Below are positions 35,686-47,710 of a stretch of DNA of 64,000 nucleotides, piece by piece. This stretch comes from Nissolia schottii (lineage: Eukaryota > Streptophyta > Magnoliopsida > Fabales > Fabaceae): the NCBI GenBank assembly GCA_003254905.1, contig QANU01011207.1:1290716-1354715 (forward strand), in the 5' to 3' direction. The notes beneath the pieces are model-generated. The model saw only the letters and a list, made by a program, of their open reading frames with translations. It ran no database searches and had not been told where the DNA came from. Made by a program: the position numbers and the translations under genes. Each line of letters starts with the position of its first letter. Position 1 is the first letter of the stretch.

Positions 35686-36370
35686 TGGGTGTTCATGGTC
35701 GGGTAGGGATTGGGTTGGCCTATACTCGAACCCAACCTTATATTTAGACCAGATCAATTTTGAGGACTCGGACCCAGACCCAACCCGAAACCCGATAGGC
35801 CCGATCATCTTCGGGTCGAGTTAAAACTCGAATTTAGACCGAGCCAAAGCGGACCAAAATAAATTCAGAATAAATTCATTAGCAAAATGTAGGTAGAAAA
35901 ATTCATAATTGATATGCACAATTGTAGAAATTGCTGCAGAATTGCATAAATAACAGTAGAAACAACAAAATTGCATAACAAAAATAGCAGAAACAGAAAC
36001 AACAAAAATTACATAACCGAAACAGAAATTGCATAACAGAAACAACGAAATTGCATAATAGAAACAGCAGAATTGCATAACAGAAATTCAAAATTGATAT
36101 ATTGCACAGTTACAGAAATTACGACAAAATTGTTTAGATATTGCAACAGAAATTACAAAATAGCAAAAATTGAAAGCATGTAAATGAACAAAAAATATAT
36201 AATAATATGCTCCGAGTCGTCGGGTCAGGCGGGGTGGCCCGAGGTTAGACCTGAATCTAGTATGTATTAAAATCATTTTTTTTAATTTTTTTAAAAATCG
36301 AACTGATTTGACCTGAATGTTTCAGACCGATCCAGGTTGACAAGCTAAACTGGGCGATGAACACCCCTAG
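35686..36370. mobile_element. hAT-like non-autonomous insertion with GGGTGTTCAT ends
   Basis: Ends are GGGTGTTCAT (35687-35696) and ATGAACACCC (36357-36366), perfect inverted 10-mers and typical of hAT-related MITEs. ATGGCA lies just outside both ends (35680-35685, 36371-36376), part of a likely 8-bp target duplication. The related segment near 37238-37262 (TTTAGATGGCTGGGCGTGTG) lacks the insert and represents the empty site. The inside has GGTCGGGT-type words near both ends and a short tandem array of ATTGCATAACAGAAACAAC units at about 35938-36090. No transposase. Confidence 0.72.
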
Positions 36371-37803
36371 ATGGCAATTGGCAAGGCATGTGGAGAGGGA
36401 TAACACTCAATTCGTGCAAAGCTTGAGGAAGCGCGCACGTGGCGGTAGTGTTTAAAGTTTGGAGTTTCTCCTTAGTCCTTAGGTGTCACTATCACTTATA
36501 GTCAAATGCAGCATCAAAATTTGAAGTTTTTAGGGATTGCTAATTACTTTGAACCAATGTGAGTTCCAATAAAAGACTGTTAAATATTAACATCATTGCA
36601 CCTAAGACTTGTGTTCCCTCTTCATTTAGTCTACCTGTAAGTCTTTGTTTCCATTACCACTACTGCTTCACTTTTGTTTTGCCAAAAAACAAATATAGAA
36701 TATATTCTACATGTGGCAATGAGCATGTGAAGTCCATCTTTATCATTTACTTGCAATCATTTTATCTATCCATTTAATTTTATGATTTTTTTGGTTATCT
36801 CCTACTAACAGTTTTAGTCAAAGTCAAAGAATGGTTACGCATGTTATAATTTTGTATGTTAATTACAAGTTGAACTTTACAATTGGACTTGAGAGTGATG
36901 TTGTAAGATATGTGAACATTACATAATTTATTTTGTGAACTAATTTCGTTATGATATGAAACGGTTTAAAATAAGGATCTAATTTTGAAATACTTGTCAA
37001 CATAAAAACAATTTTATACAAAATTCTCTCGATCGTACATGATTAATTAATAATATAAAATATTTTATGTTAATCATATATCAAAATTATTTTGTAAAAG
37101 TAATAATGAAATTTACGAGGGATAGTATAATAATCAATATTTCCTTTCTCCCTAGCTAGCTTTCTCAACTGCCCCCCTCTTGGCAGCGCAAATGCCTTGA
37201 TTGAAGGTGAAAAAGGTTAAAATATTTAATAAGGAGTTTAGATGGCTGGGCGTGTGGCGAGGGATAGCACTCAATTAGCAGAGAGATTGTTGTTGTGTGC
37301 TAATGTGTATGCGATCAGATGGGCCAATAGGGGTACATAGACGGATGACTCAAGGGATGTAGTTATCATTTGTCTATAAAAATCAACATTATCAACTATA
37401 AGAAAACAAGAAAGAAAGAAAAAGAAAAAACATATATAATCAAATATATGTAGAAGAATTAAAACATGCATTAATTCCCATACCACTAAATTATTCGCCA
37501 CTACCTCACTCCAAGTGGCTTTAATTGTGCTTCATTTTCAACCTAGAAGTTTATTTTCTACAAATATTGCTATGATATATACGCACACCCTGAACAACAC
37601 TTACACCATCAATGGTTCAACGCTACGCAGATATGTATTGTATCATAATGAACACACACTACTACAAGAAATTAGAGTTTTTAATCTTATTTCTTAATTT
37701 TCAGTCTTTAATATATTTTGTTGTTCTTATTGCTATTCTTCTACACCTATATACGTTTCCTCTCCATATTCTACGATGTCATACTTGGAAAATAACCGTT
37801 TTG
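36371..37803. other. Intergenic DNA, includes duplicated segment copy 2
   Basis: 36963-37275 is copy 2 of the segment at 35490-35685 and of the flank at 36371-36410 (GGGATAACACTCAATT and GGGATAGCACTCAATT). Nothing coding was found in the rest. Confidence 0.5.
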
Positions 37804-38140
37804 CTTATTCAAAGATGGTTATTGAACCCTATGAAGTATGTTGGTTGTCTAGGATTGGTTCAAAATGTATCTTTAATGTATTTAAATACATTAAGTTATG
37901 AATGAATTTATAAAAAAAAATTGAAAATAATTAACATTAAAAAAAGTAGAGGGAGTAATTGGAACGATCAATTATGGTCAATGAATTGAGTGATGATCAA
38001 CGGCCTGTGCAAAAAGTAGCTTGTGTTCCCTTGTTCATGTATCTTAATTTACCACCAAAAAAAAAATTAAAAAAATTCTTAATTCAACAAGAAATTGCAA
38101 AATAATCACTTATCTATAGAGTGAGACCTATAAGTTGTCA
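37804..38140. repeat. Local direct duplication, copy 2
   Basis: Partner of 35046-35390, about 2.75 kb away in the same orientation and roughly 85-90% similar by eye, with small insertions and deletions. Confidence 0.85.
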
Positions 38141-38167
38141 ACTTTGTCACTTTATACTCTAAACATG

Positions 38168-38431
38168 TACTCTGTCCGTTTTTGAGTAACTGTTCATATT
38201 TTTATTTTATTATTTTTATAAATAACTATTCATTTCTTAAATATAGACACCATTAATTATTTTCTATTTCTATTATATTCTTATTAAATAAACTCATTAA
38301 GAAAATATGAAAGAAAAAATATAAATGAATGAATTAAATAGAAATAACTTTGAAGTACTATAATTTTTAATTATTTTCTTAATATTTAAATACAACTCAA
38401 AATAGACAATTAATTGAGAAGAGAGGAAGTA
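38168..38431. mobile_element. Stowaway-like MITE
   Basis: The left end TACTCTGTCCGTTTTTGAGT and the right end (minus strand TACTTCCTCTCTTCTCAATT) form imperfect terminal inverted repeats close to the Stowaway consensus CTCCCTCCGT, bounded by TA on both sides. 264 bp, AT-rich, non-coding. Confidence 0.7.
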
Positions 38432-39467
38432 TATTTTAAAATGGTCTCGAAGGAAAACAATGACTACTCATTCTCCCCTGCTGCAATAAAATCTTGTTTA
38501 TTTTTTGTAAACAATGCATGCTACATGCTATTGATTTTGGGCTCGCTCATTAATTTGTCTTTGGAAGTAAAGAATAAACAAGTAGTGGAGGGTTATAAAT
38601 GGGCCGGGAAAACTGTAGCTTGAGAAATTAATTATTAAAAAACTGAAGAAATTAAGAGCGATTAAGTTAATTTGAAAATATAGAAAGTCCTTGTCTGGTG
38701 AATGTGATCCTAAATATAAGCGGGGGTTGTGGCATGTGAATGGAAGAGATGCACGCACTCTTTTTCACTTGAAATCTTAAAAGAGAACAATAAGTATATA
38801 TCTACCTAAGCAAATAATAAAGGTGGCAGAGAGACATGGGATAATCAAATGCGGTCCCATGGTGCCGCTACTTACATTTTGTACCCTATACCACTGTAAC
38901 AGGGATGGACCACTCCCAAATAGAGCACCATAAAGTAGCCGCCGAAGAAGCAGCAGAAAAGGCATGACAGATAGTAGGCTGCAGGAGTATCACTGCCACT
39001 TCTGACCTCTTCATTCTTAATTTTCGGGGTGCTTGATCCCCAACTCTTCTGCCCTTACTTCTATATTGTTTACTGTTCATCGAATTGTTGTTGATTCCTT
39101 ACCATTTTTGTCATTGTTTCTCTAATTATATCTTTAAATATTAAACATATATTTATATACATGTGATGTGATGTGAGATCATAGTTTTTAAATTTAAACA
39201 AAATATAATTACATAAATATATTAAAATTTAAATAAATACAATGAAATGACACAAATAATTAATAATTTAAATCTTTTATGTATAAAATATATATAATCA
39301 TTGAAATATTATAATGTAATAAACACATATAATATGGTGACAAATATTTATAATTTTTTTATAGTCATTTAAATGTCATTTGTGATTAAATTAAAAATTA
39401 TAAATTTAGTTATAATAACACTTACATAATATTTATTTTAATTATATTATCTTATTGGATACACTGG
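38432..39467. other. Intergenic DNA
   Basis: Short open frames on both strands without recognisable similarity. The interval 38960-39080 is somewhat GC-richer. No gene or repeat boundary could be supported. Confidence 0.4.
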
Positions 39468-39477
39468 TGTGATTATT

Positions 39478-40555
39478 GGATTTTTTACTAAAATGCTCTT
39501 GTTATTCAAACAAATTACCAAAATGTCCATATTTCTAAACATATTACGAGAATACACATGTTTTGGCCAACGTGACACTCGTGGCCACGTGTCTAGGCCA
39601 CATCAAATTCTCCAATACGCCTGGTGAATCTTCCCCAAATTCGCCAACACGACTGGCGAATCAGCCCCATATTCGCCAACTCTCCTGGCGAATCTTGTTC
39701 AAACTCGCCAACCTGTATGCCACATTAGCTCAAGATTAACCAACCAGTTTGGCGAATTTGTCCTCGTGTAAATTTACATTTATACCTCCTTTTACTTTTT
39801 TTTGCCTGCATACCCTAATCCTAACCTAAATAAAAAACCCTAACTCTATAAACCTAACCCTAGCCATAATCATAATCCTAATAATCAAACCAAAAACCTA
39901 ACCCTAAACCATAATCAAACCTTAATTGTAACCCTAAACACTAAAAAAATACAAACTCTAACCCTAACCTTGATATTCAAAATCTTAACCTTAAACCCAA
40001 AATCCTAAAAAATAAACCTTAACCCTAACATTAAACTTAAACCTAAACCTAACCCTAAATACTAAAAAATAAAACCCTAAACCTAACCTCAATATTCAAA
40101 ACCCTAACCCTACTATTCAAACCTAAACATAGAAAACTACAAACCCTAACCTTGATATTCAAACCCCTAAACCTAATATTTAAAAACCCTATTACTAACC
40201 TTAATCCTAACCTTATCCATAAATATAAACCTAACCCTAATCCTATCCTCAAACACAAACCCTAGCCCTAATATTCAAAACCCTAATCGGTTGGCGAATA
40301 GTGTACAAATGTGGCTTGCGAGCTGGCGAATGAGAGTAAGATTCGACGGGAGGTTGGTGAAATTGAGAGATTCACCAGGAGAGTTGGCGAATGTGGGGCT
40401 GATTCACCATCCATATTGGCAAATCTGACATAACCTCGCACGTGGACGCGAGTGCCACACTGGCCAAAACAGGTGTAGTCTTGTAATAAGTTTGAAAACA
40501 ATGACATTTTGATAATTTGTTTGAATAAAAAAGACATTTTAGTAAAAAAAAAACT
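39478..40555. mobile_element. Mutator-like foldback element with 10-bp TSD
   Basis: An exact 10-bp direct repeat TGTGATTATT flanks the element (39468-39477 and 40556-40565). The ends TTTTTTACTAAAATG and CATTTTAGTAAAAAAA begin long inverted arms of about 280 bp. These include TTTTGGCCAACGTGACACTC opposite GTGCCACACTGGCCAAAAC, and several GGCGAAT/ATTCGCC words. The 9-10-bp duplication and long arms are typical of Mutator-superfamily non-autonomous elements. The centre is a degenerate telomere-type repeat array (listed separately). No transposase frame. Confidence 0.85.
39826..40285 (+). repeat. Degenerate telomere-like (CCCTAA) array inside the element
   Basis: About 450 bp of irregular AACCCTAA, AACCCTAACCCTAA, AATCCTAACC and AAACCTAACC words with interruptions such as ATATTCAAA. 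Related to plant telomere repeats (CCCTAAA)n but much diverged, and entirely between the inverted arms of the 39478-40555 element. Confidence 0.85.
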
Positions 40556-40565
40556 TGTGATTATT

Positions 40566-41959
40566 ATGGTTGGTGCTTGTCACATCATGTAGGCTTAATG
40601 ACCGTTTTGAACCCCCAATTTTCTATTTGTTGATCGATCACTTTGCAATTTTGGTAATCTTGCAGTAAGCTTTGTACTTTGTGCCTTTTGTTTTTTGCAA
40701 GGGTTACAGTTCGTAGCTTGGCATGGATTTGAATCTGACATTCGCAATAGCTACTTTCTTATGGAAAGGATGAAATATTTTCATGTGAGCATGCACACAC
40801 ATGCACACAGTAAATGTGATAGGTCTCATGTGTATATAAATTTATCTTTAATAATATTGTGAGTTTCACATTTTTTGTGTGTGCTTATTGTTAAGAATGT
40901 GTCCACACAAACTCTATCAACAGTCATGTTTGAGTGTCTACAAGCTTAATTAAATACGAACACAGAAATATTCCAGTAAGAAATAATAATGTCTCCTCAT
41001 CAAACTTTCAAGTTCAACGGATTTTCTTTTAATTAAATACACACACACAAATATCCCCAAAAAAAGTGTAATAGTGTCTCCTCATCAAACTTTCAAGTTC
41101 AACGGATTTTCTTTAGGGTAATGCTATCTCAACAGAATTAAACAATAGAATGACAATGTATAAAATATAACATGATGTAAATGCACATATAGAGTATAAT
41201 AATTATGTAAAGACCATGTGCATTCACATCATATTGTATTTTTATATGTTGTCTAATTTTATTGTGAAAATATCATTTTATATATTCAGTGTTAGCTAAC
41301 CCGTATTTAGTTGTTTGATTTTGTTTTGGGCTGATTCACGTGAAGTTAATAATAGATTTTATGAGTGAGAGATTCAAAGTTGACGCATAGTGAGAATTAC
41401 TTTCGTAAATAAAAGTTGAATTTATGCACATTATAATTATAGACTTGTTTTATATAGTAGTATTCAAGTTTTAGATTCAAAACTTATAACATGTAGTTGT
41501 TACAAGTAAAAAAGTGTAGCTTTGAATTTTAATTTGGGCAAAAAGTGAGGTGATTGCAGAAGAACATATCTGCACTCGGCGTTTGTTATATAAACTAGTC
41601 ATGACAAAGACCCTACCATTAATTATAAACCCAATAATAAATTTAATACAGTAGATAATGAGACGAGTAATTAATCCATGATAACTATCAAATACAAACC
41701 GAAACAAAAGCAAACTATATGCCACAATATGGCAAATCAAAACCCACTTAACTCCATCAATCACATCAGAAAAGAGCATCCTATGCACAAATATACATCT
41801 TCAACATGTATTATTATCAGTCAAACCCCTCACAAAAGGGTCCTTGACTTAAATGAATTGGAATACTAACTAAGCAAACTATGCTGCCCATTTTGACAAA
41901 AATGGAAGGCTCAAAAAGTTCCTATAAAAATGTAACTATATAGTAATGAATAAAAGAAC
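40566..41959. other. Intergenic DNA and 3' flank of the UGT80 gene
   Basis: AT-rich and non-coding apart from the tandem duplication at 40948-41115. The last ~200 bp should contain the 3' UTR of the UGT80 gene. Confidence 0.5.
40948..41115. repeat. ~85-bp tandem duplication
   Basis: AATTAAATAC...AATAT.CC and the block GTCTCCTCATCAAACTTTCA plus AGTTCAACGGATTTTCTTT occur twice in succession with only a few differences in the left half. Confidence 0.85.
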
Positions 41960-44900
41960 CTATACACCACCACAAGGCACACAGCACCACTTAGCAAGTT
42001 GGACAAAAAACCACTGCAAAGGATTCGGATAGTCCTCCTCCACCGGAGACGGAGGTGGCAGTGGTAGCTCGGGAGGTAGATGGCGGTAAAACGCATCAAC
42101 TGCAGCAGTAACACCATCCTCGTCCTCGATCAACTTAGCGACTTCCATTGCTCGAGATTTCACCTGAACATCTCATACCATTGTCCATAAATCAAAAGTG
42201 TATTACATTATGTTCCAATCCATTATCAAGTCTTAAATGATTCTGATGGATGCAATTACATTCAACAAAATATGAGGAAGAAAAAACTAGAGTTTCTTCA
42301 TAGAAAAAAGAAGGTAGAAATTTGAAGGGATTCATATTGCATAAGATCAGGAAGTTACCTCTGGCTGGAGCATGAATTTAATGGCATTTGATAAATGTTC
42401 AAGAGTGAGCTGAGATATTGGAATTGGGGCAGGTCCAAGCCCTTTCTGATATATTCTATCTCCCCAAAAGAACTGGTCTCCAAAGAATGGAACAATGGTT
42501 GTTGGACACTGTCAAGTTATGGTATTCACATTAAAAGAAAAAAAGAAGCAATAGACCAAAATATTTTTATTAAATAATCATCAGAGACGCGCAATTAAAA
42601 TCAGTCATCCGTAATCAACTAGGCATATATCCTGGGACATTAGTACAGATACTTGGATTGAGGAAAAGGAAAAAATATTTCTTATACTATACACTATTGA
42701 ACATTACCCCAGCTTTTAGTCCTGTAGCCGTGGTGCCGGCACCTCCATGATGTACCTGCATTTTTGTGCCAAATATCTTTGGTTAATTGTCTCTAATTTT
42801 TGTGGTCAAAAGTAAATCCCTGCTGGCACATTGAAGCGTGTTCTTTCTTTCGTAAATTATGCTGAAAACATAAGCTGGAACTCACCACAGCAGAACATTG
42901 AGGAAACAACCAGTCATGGGGGCATTCCTCTAGAAGGAAAACATTGTCAGGAACTTCTGCCACTGCATAATGGAACAAAATGACTATCAAAACACAGAAT
43001 GCAAGCGAGTGACACTACTAATTGTCTAAAAGCAGAACAAAATATATCCTTTTGCCAATACATGTCATAAGATATGTTACGAAAGGGTTTATCAATTCTT
43101 AATAAGACAGTCAGAAGACAGAAAATTCGACATAATAGATCTCGCATACTCAAGTTATTAATGGCACAACAGGGGAAATAATAAAAATGAAGACAAATAC
43201 TCACAATTCCCAAGATTTCCCCAGCCCCGGTCAATAATTCCCCGTTGTTCTGTATCCTTTAGTGCCTCTATTATAACATCAGTAGCTCTCTTAGGATCTT
43301 CGAGAGGCTAACAAAGTAAAACACAATATTTTCATTCAGAGGACTGCAAAAACTCATTTAATAAAGTTGACAATGTCATGAAGACATAAAAATGTCAAGT
43401 TCACTCGCTTTGCACCATACCCGAACCGGTTAATCATGACAAGATAAATAATTAGACTGATTCTATTGTACAAATGCAAATACTCTAAGCAGATAAAAAT
43501 GCCAATTCAGTCCATAATGCACAAATCATAGACTATCCAAACTTAACAGCTCATGAAACTTTGGATTATTTTTCCCTTTGTTCCATTTCTTGTTCTGTGC
43601 CATTGATCAAAGACTATCTGATAAACAATATAACTCAAGCAGCAATTCAGATTATAAAGCAACATTAAACTTGAACCACAATTACAATCTAAACATACAG
43701 TGGCGAAGACTCAAAAATCACAGAAAGAATTAGTTCAAGAGAAATCACCATACCATGCTCCCAAACCCAAAATATAAAGGTTTTGGGCCCTTTTGAATCC
43801 ATTGGACAAAATCTTCCCGTGGTTGATACTTTGGTCCAAGGTTTAAGAAACAATAACCAACAACATCAACTAAAGGGCCCCAGTCTGTAAAATCAGTAGA
43901 TGTCATTAGTCATGATTACACATTTGAGACAACAAAACATATCTATCCAACATTTCAAGGCAAATAGTGTTATTATTTACAATACAAGTACTGGACTAAG
44001 AGTTGAGTGGAACCGAATTTGAACCACAGCAGTTATAATATCCTCCTTGATAAAACTTTAGTGCAATGCTAAGATAAATCCATCCAATTATTTAACTGCA
44101 GTAGATAATTTTATATATTCACCACTCATAATTATGTATCTTAAAGCAACTCCAAATCAAAAGTAAATGTGCAATTGAAGCTACTCTAGAAAGTAACATC
44201 CGATGAGTTTATCTCATATTTCAATGACTTGAATGACAAAAAGATTATTCATCTAAAACATAATAAGAAAACAACATCATATGATCATATCATGTAACTG
44301 CTTATTACATCCTTGTCCATACCGCTAGGTTTTGGAACAACATGAGGACTCCACATATAGGCAGTCGGAAAATGAGATATCGATCCACGGTACATGCTGA
44401 AGTATGCAATAGGAGCAAGCTTCAATTTCTTTTTCCTGAAGTCATTAATAATTCCTCGTATCCCCCACCATATCAGTAGATCGACAATTAGATAGGACAG
44501 CTGGATGCAGCAAACAGGCATTATTGAAACAGAATAACCGGTAAACTAGTCCGCTAACAATTCACAAAATCTTCAAATTCAGATTGTAGAAAGTCGTTCC
44601 AGAAAATTACATACCCAATAACCAGCACTTTGAGGAACACGTGCCAAAGGGTGTGGAAACTGATATGTTGGCCTGCCTATTGAGAAAAAATATACGTAAG
44701 AAGTGACCTCAAAAAGCATATTTGAAATAGACAAACATAAGTTATTCCTGGATTTACTTATTACAAGACATCATATGGTTTTAGATCTCAATATTTCAAA
44801 TCAGGAATCATGAAGTAATCTTTAACTTCTTATGAAACTTGTAGTTGCTTCCTTACAAAAAAGTGAAACAATGTTAAATTTCAACTTAATGATTATAATG

Positions 44901-47710
44901 ACTTTAACTCACGTCCAAGGCATTGTGAAGAATATGTGAAGGGGCACCCCGAGGGCTTCAGCAATATGTGCATGTCCTGCAAGCCAAAACACAAGATATA
45001 ACTCCAACTATTTTATTCATAAAAGCCATGCACCATACAAGTTAATCCTTACTCATTAGCTGAGGCATTGAAGATTATTTGTGTGCATAGAAAGATAGTA
45101 ATGCACTTCAATCCGTTAACAGTTATACCAAGAAGCCAAGTGTGACATGAACATCAAGGTCAATCACTTGACAAAGCTGGGTGAAAATAATGGATGAAAC
45201 AGAACATGATATTAAAATGGCAATGCCACGCATATTGTTTAGTTTTATCATCAGTATGAGTTCAACAGGTACACATATCAAACAGAGAACTCTCGAGGCT
45301 ATTGAGTAAGAATAGAACCATTAAATGTCATACTTGCAGGGCAAGTGATAAGATTAGCATGCCACACTACAAGAACTATTAGCAAATTAATCAAATAGAT
45401 AAATGAATCGTAAGCAAGGTGCGAAATGAAGAAATATACAATACAATAACCTTCTAACCACTCACCATAAGCAGTAGGATTCGCAATAATAGCCTGAGCT
45501 CTGAAAGGAACACCAGTTTCCAAATCAGGTGCTGTGCATGCTGGAAGAAGAGAATCAATGATGGCCTTCAACTGCTTTCTTTGGATAGATATCTCAGTTG
45601 GACCGGATGGGATTAAACCTTTATTCCTCACCATATCTAGTATTGGAAAAATGCACTTTAGTATATGTCAAGGACCAAGTCTCTTAAACTGTTAGGTGAA
45701 GGCTCATGATTGGTTTATATCTACCACTCTACCTTGTTTAATTTTTTTATTAGAAGAATGGAGGTAGTAAGATTAAAGTATAGACTAAGATGAGAATCCC
45801 TAGATATTAAGGACAGTAGTAAAAGTAAAAGGAAACCTCTTACATCCTGCCAGAGCTCGAGGATCACCGCCCAGAGGATAGAAATCTACACCAGCGGACT
45901 TTACAAATGTGTCGAAATCAGCATGAGTTGCCAGCCTCACATGATGACCATACTCCTGCAGGTAAATATTAAATCATTTCCGACAATAAGAAAGTATGAA
46001 TTTGTAACAATTTCGATATAGAATTCGTTCAAAGTAGTTGCGAATCACGATTTTGCATCCACTCAAATAGATCAGTAGTACACATCTCATGAAAGCAGCA
46101 CAATCAATATGAGAAACATCTGTACCACAAAATATGCATTAAGAAAAACAAGAATCACAATAAAGCAGCATTTCAATTCTCTTGTCGACGATGAATTGGA
46201 TGGAAATATTCAGACATGCCTGAAGTCTTTTTGCAATGGCCAGGAAAGGTTGTACATCGCCTCTAGTTCCAACCACGAGTATGACAATTTGCAACTGTGG
46301 AACTGATTTTTTCGATTCAGAAATAAGACTTCCACTCACTATTAACTCTTGAAAAGATTGGAACTCCAATAATTCTGACGCAACAGGTGCACTTTTTTCT
46401 AGATGAACTTCAACAGTCCCGTCATTTTGTATCTTCACCAGGTTAGCAATCAGTTTTTTCTGAGAAGAAACATAAGAAAGTGCTGTGACCAATCACAAAT
46501 ACAGACCACGGTGTCAAGAAGAAAGCTACGACAACATACTTTTCAAATAAGATAACCTTTATCTCTACCTTCTCACGCTCTGACAGTCTGTCCCATATTA
46601 GTTCATGCCTTGGAGATCCCCATTTTTCTATCATCGATCTAGAAAACATAATTTCGTGGTCGGTAAGGTTCCTCTCAGTTCCAACAAGCCCTGTGGTGAA
46701 ATGTTCCAAACCTACAAGAGCAAAATTCAACATTACAAAACATGTCAACTTAATCTTTCAAAAGAACCAAGTCAGAAACAATCAAGTTTTATCCCACGAG
46801 GAGAAGTCAATTGTAAGGATCAATTGACACCATTGGGTTATATGAAATACCACTCAGTACTTTTAAAAAGAAATAAAGCTATTGAGGTTCAAAATAATTT
46901 AAATGTAATTAGGCTTTCCAGATCAAAATTTGCATCAGAAAAGGGAAACTGCATACTTTACAGAAATGAAGGTTACTATTTGGATAAGGAGTTTTACATG
47001 AAGAAAATAGCTGAGACCCAACAAAACAACGACAAATGTATAAGGCTTTTGAATAAAAGGTTTGACGAGGCAAGATTTCCTTCTCACTTTCCTGTAACCT
47101 ATAGTGCGCTAGTTTCTCAATAAATAATTGCCAAAGCTTTTGTCAATGAACTTTTCAGCTTATATCAACAGAAACAAAGGAGCTAATTCATACCATACGG
47201 ATTTCATAACCTTTGAGTAAAGATTCAGTTCACACACAGACACATTCGTACACACATACCCCAAAAAAGAAAAAAATCCAGGAAATCCTTCTGTTCTGCT
47301 GTGTCATAAGAATCAACCTTAAACATATAAACTTTGCCAGCCATACATAGGTATAAACGTTAGTTCAGCTGAACACACATCGAAGAGCTGACATGAACTA
47401 AAAACACCTTTATTAACCTCCATCGCAACAATTGCAGATAAAAGAAGTAAAGAAACTTTTTACTTAGAGCTGATGAGTACTAACCTCCCCGAGGCGAAGA
47501 ACTAGCTTCCGATGATCTCTGCCCCAAATAATACTCCCAATCATCTGCCTCCTTACTAGAAGCAGAACCAAACTGTTCATCTTGAGACTTCCCCTCAGCT
47601 GTCACCAACTCACCCTCACTCATTTTCCTGAGATCTTTCTCTTGTTTGTAATTAAAACCTTCAAATAATTCCTTGGACAAGTATCCAATCCCATTGGCAT
47701 CACTTCCCAT
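41960..47710 (-). CDS. Sterol 3-beta-glucosyltransferase (UGT80 family), 14 exons
   Basis: Exons on the minus strand: 47710-47485, 46711-46557, 46459-46220, 45955-45844, 45636-45466, 44976-44913, 44672-44615, 44500-44323, 43884-43754, 43307-43205, 42962-42886, 42755-42708, 42508-42359, 42163-41960. The joined frame is 638 codons ending in TAG, as expected for UGT80A. Landmarks: VGTRGDVQPFLAIAKRLQ (N-terminal Rossmann fold), GGDPRALAG, FTMPWTPT, LYFGFGSM, CPHDWLFPQC and VHHGGAGTTATGLKAGCPT (the sugar-nucleotide-binding signature). These enzymes move glucose from UDP-glucose to the 3-hydroxyl of membrane sterols, giving steryl glucosides. Thirteen introns follow a regular border, but intron 3 starts with GC instead of GT. 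The ATG at 47708-47710 gives MGSDANGIG; the N-terminus is acidic and variable, as in the family. Sequence upstream to ~48000 is probably 5' UTR. Confidence 0.95.

Noticed and set aside
35938..36090. CRISPR-like short repeats (ATTGCATAACAGAAACAAC)
   Set aside because: Units are directly adjacent and variable without unique spacers. It is a minisatellite inside a plant hAT-like element.
40055..40537. Open frames within the Mutator-like element
   Set aside because: They are translations of telomere-like repeats and inverted arms, with periodic low-complexity residues.
46605..47123. 172-codon open frame on the plus strand
   Set aside because: It lies across exon 2 and intron 1 of the UGT80 gene on the opposite strand, has no known similarity, and its N-terminal part is the complement of the conserved exon.
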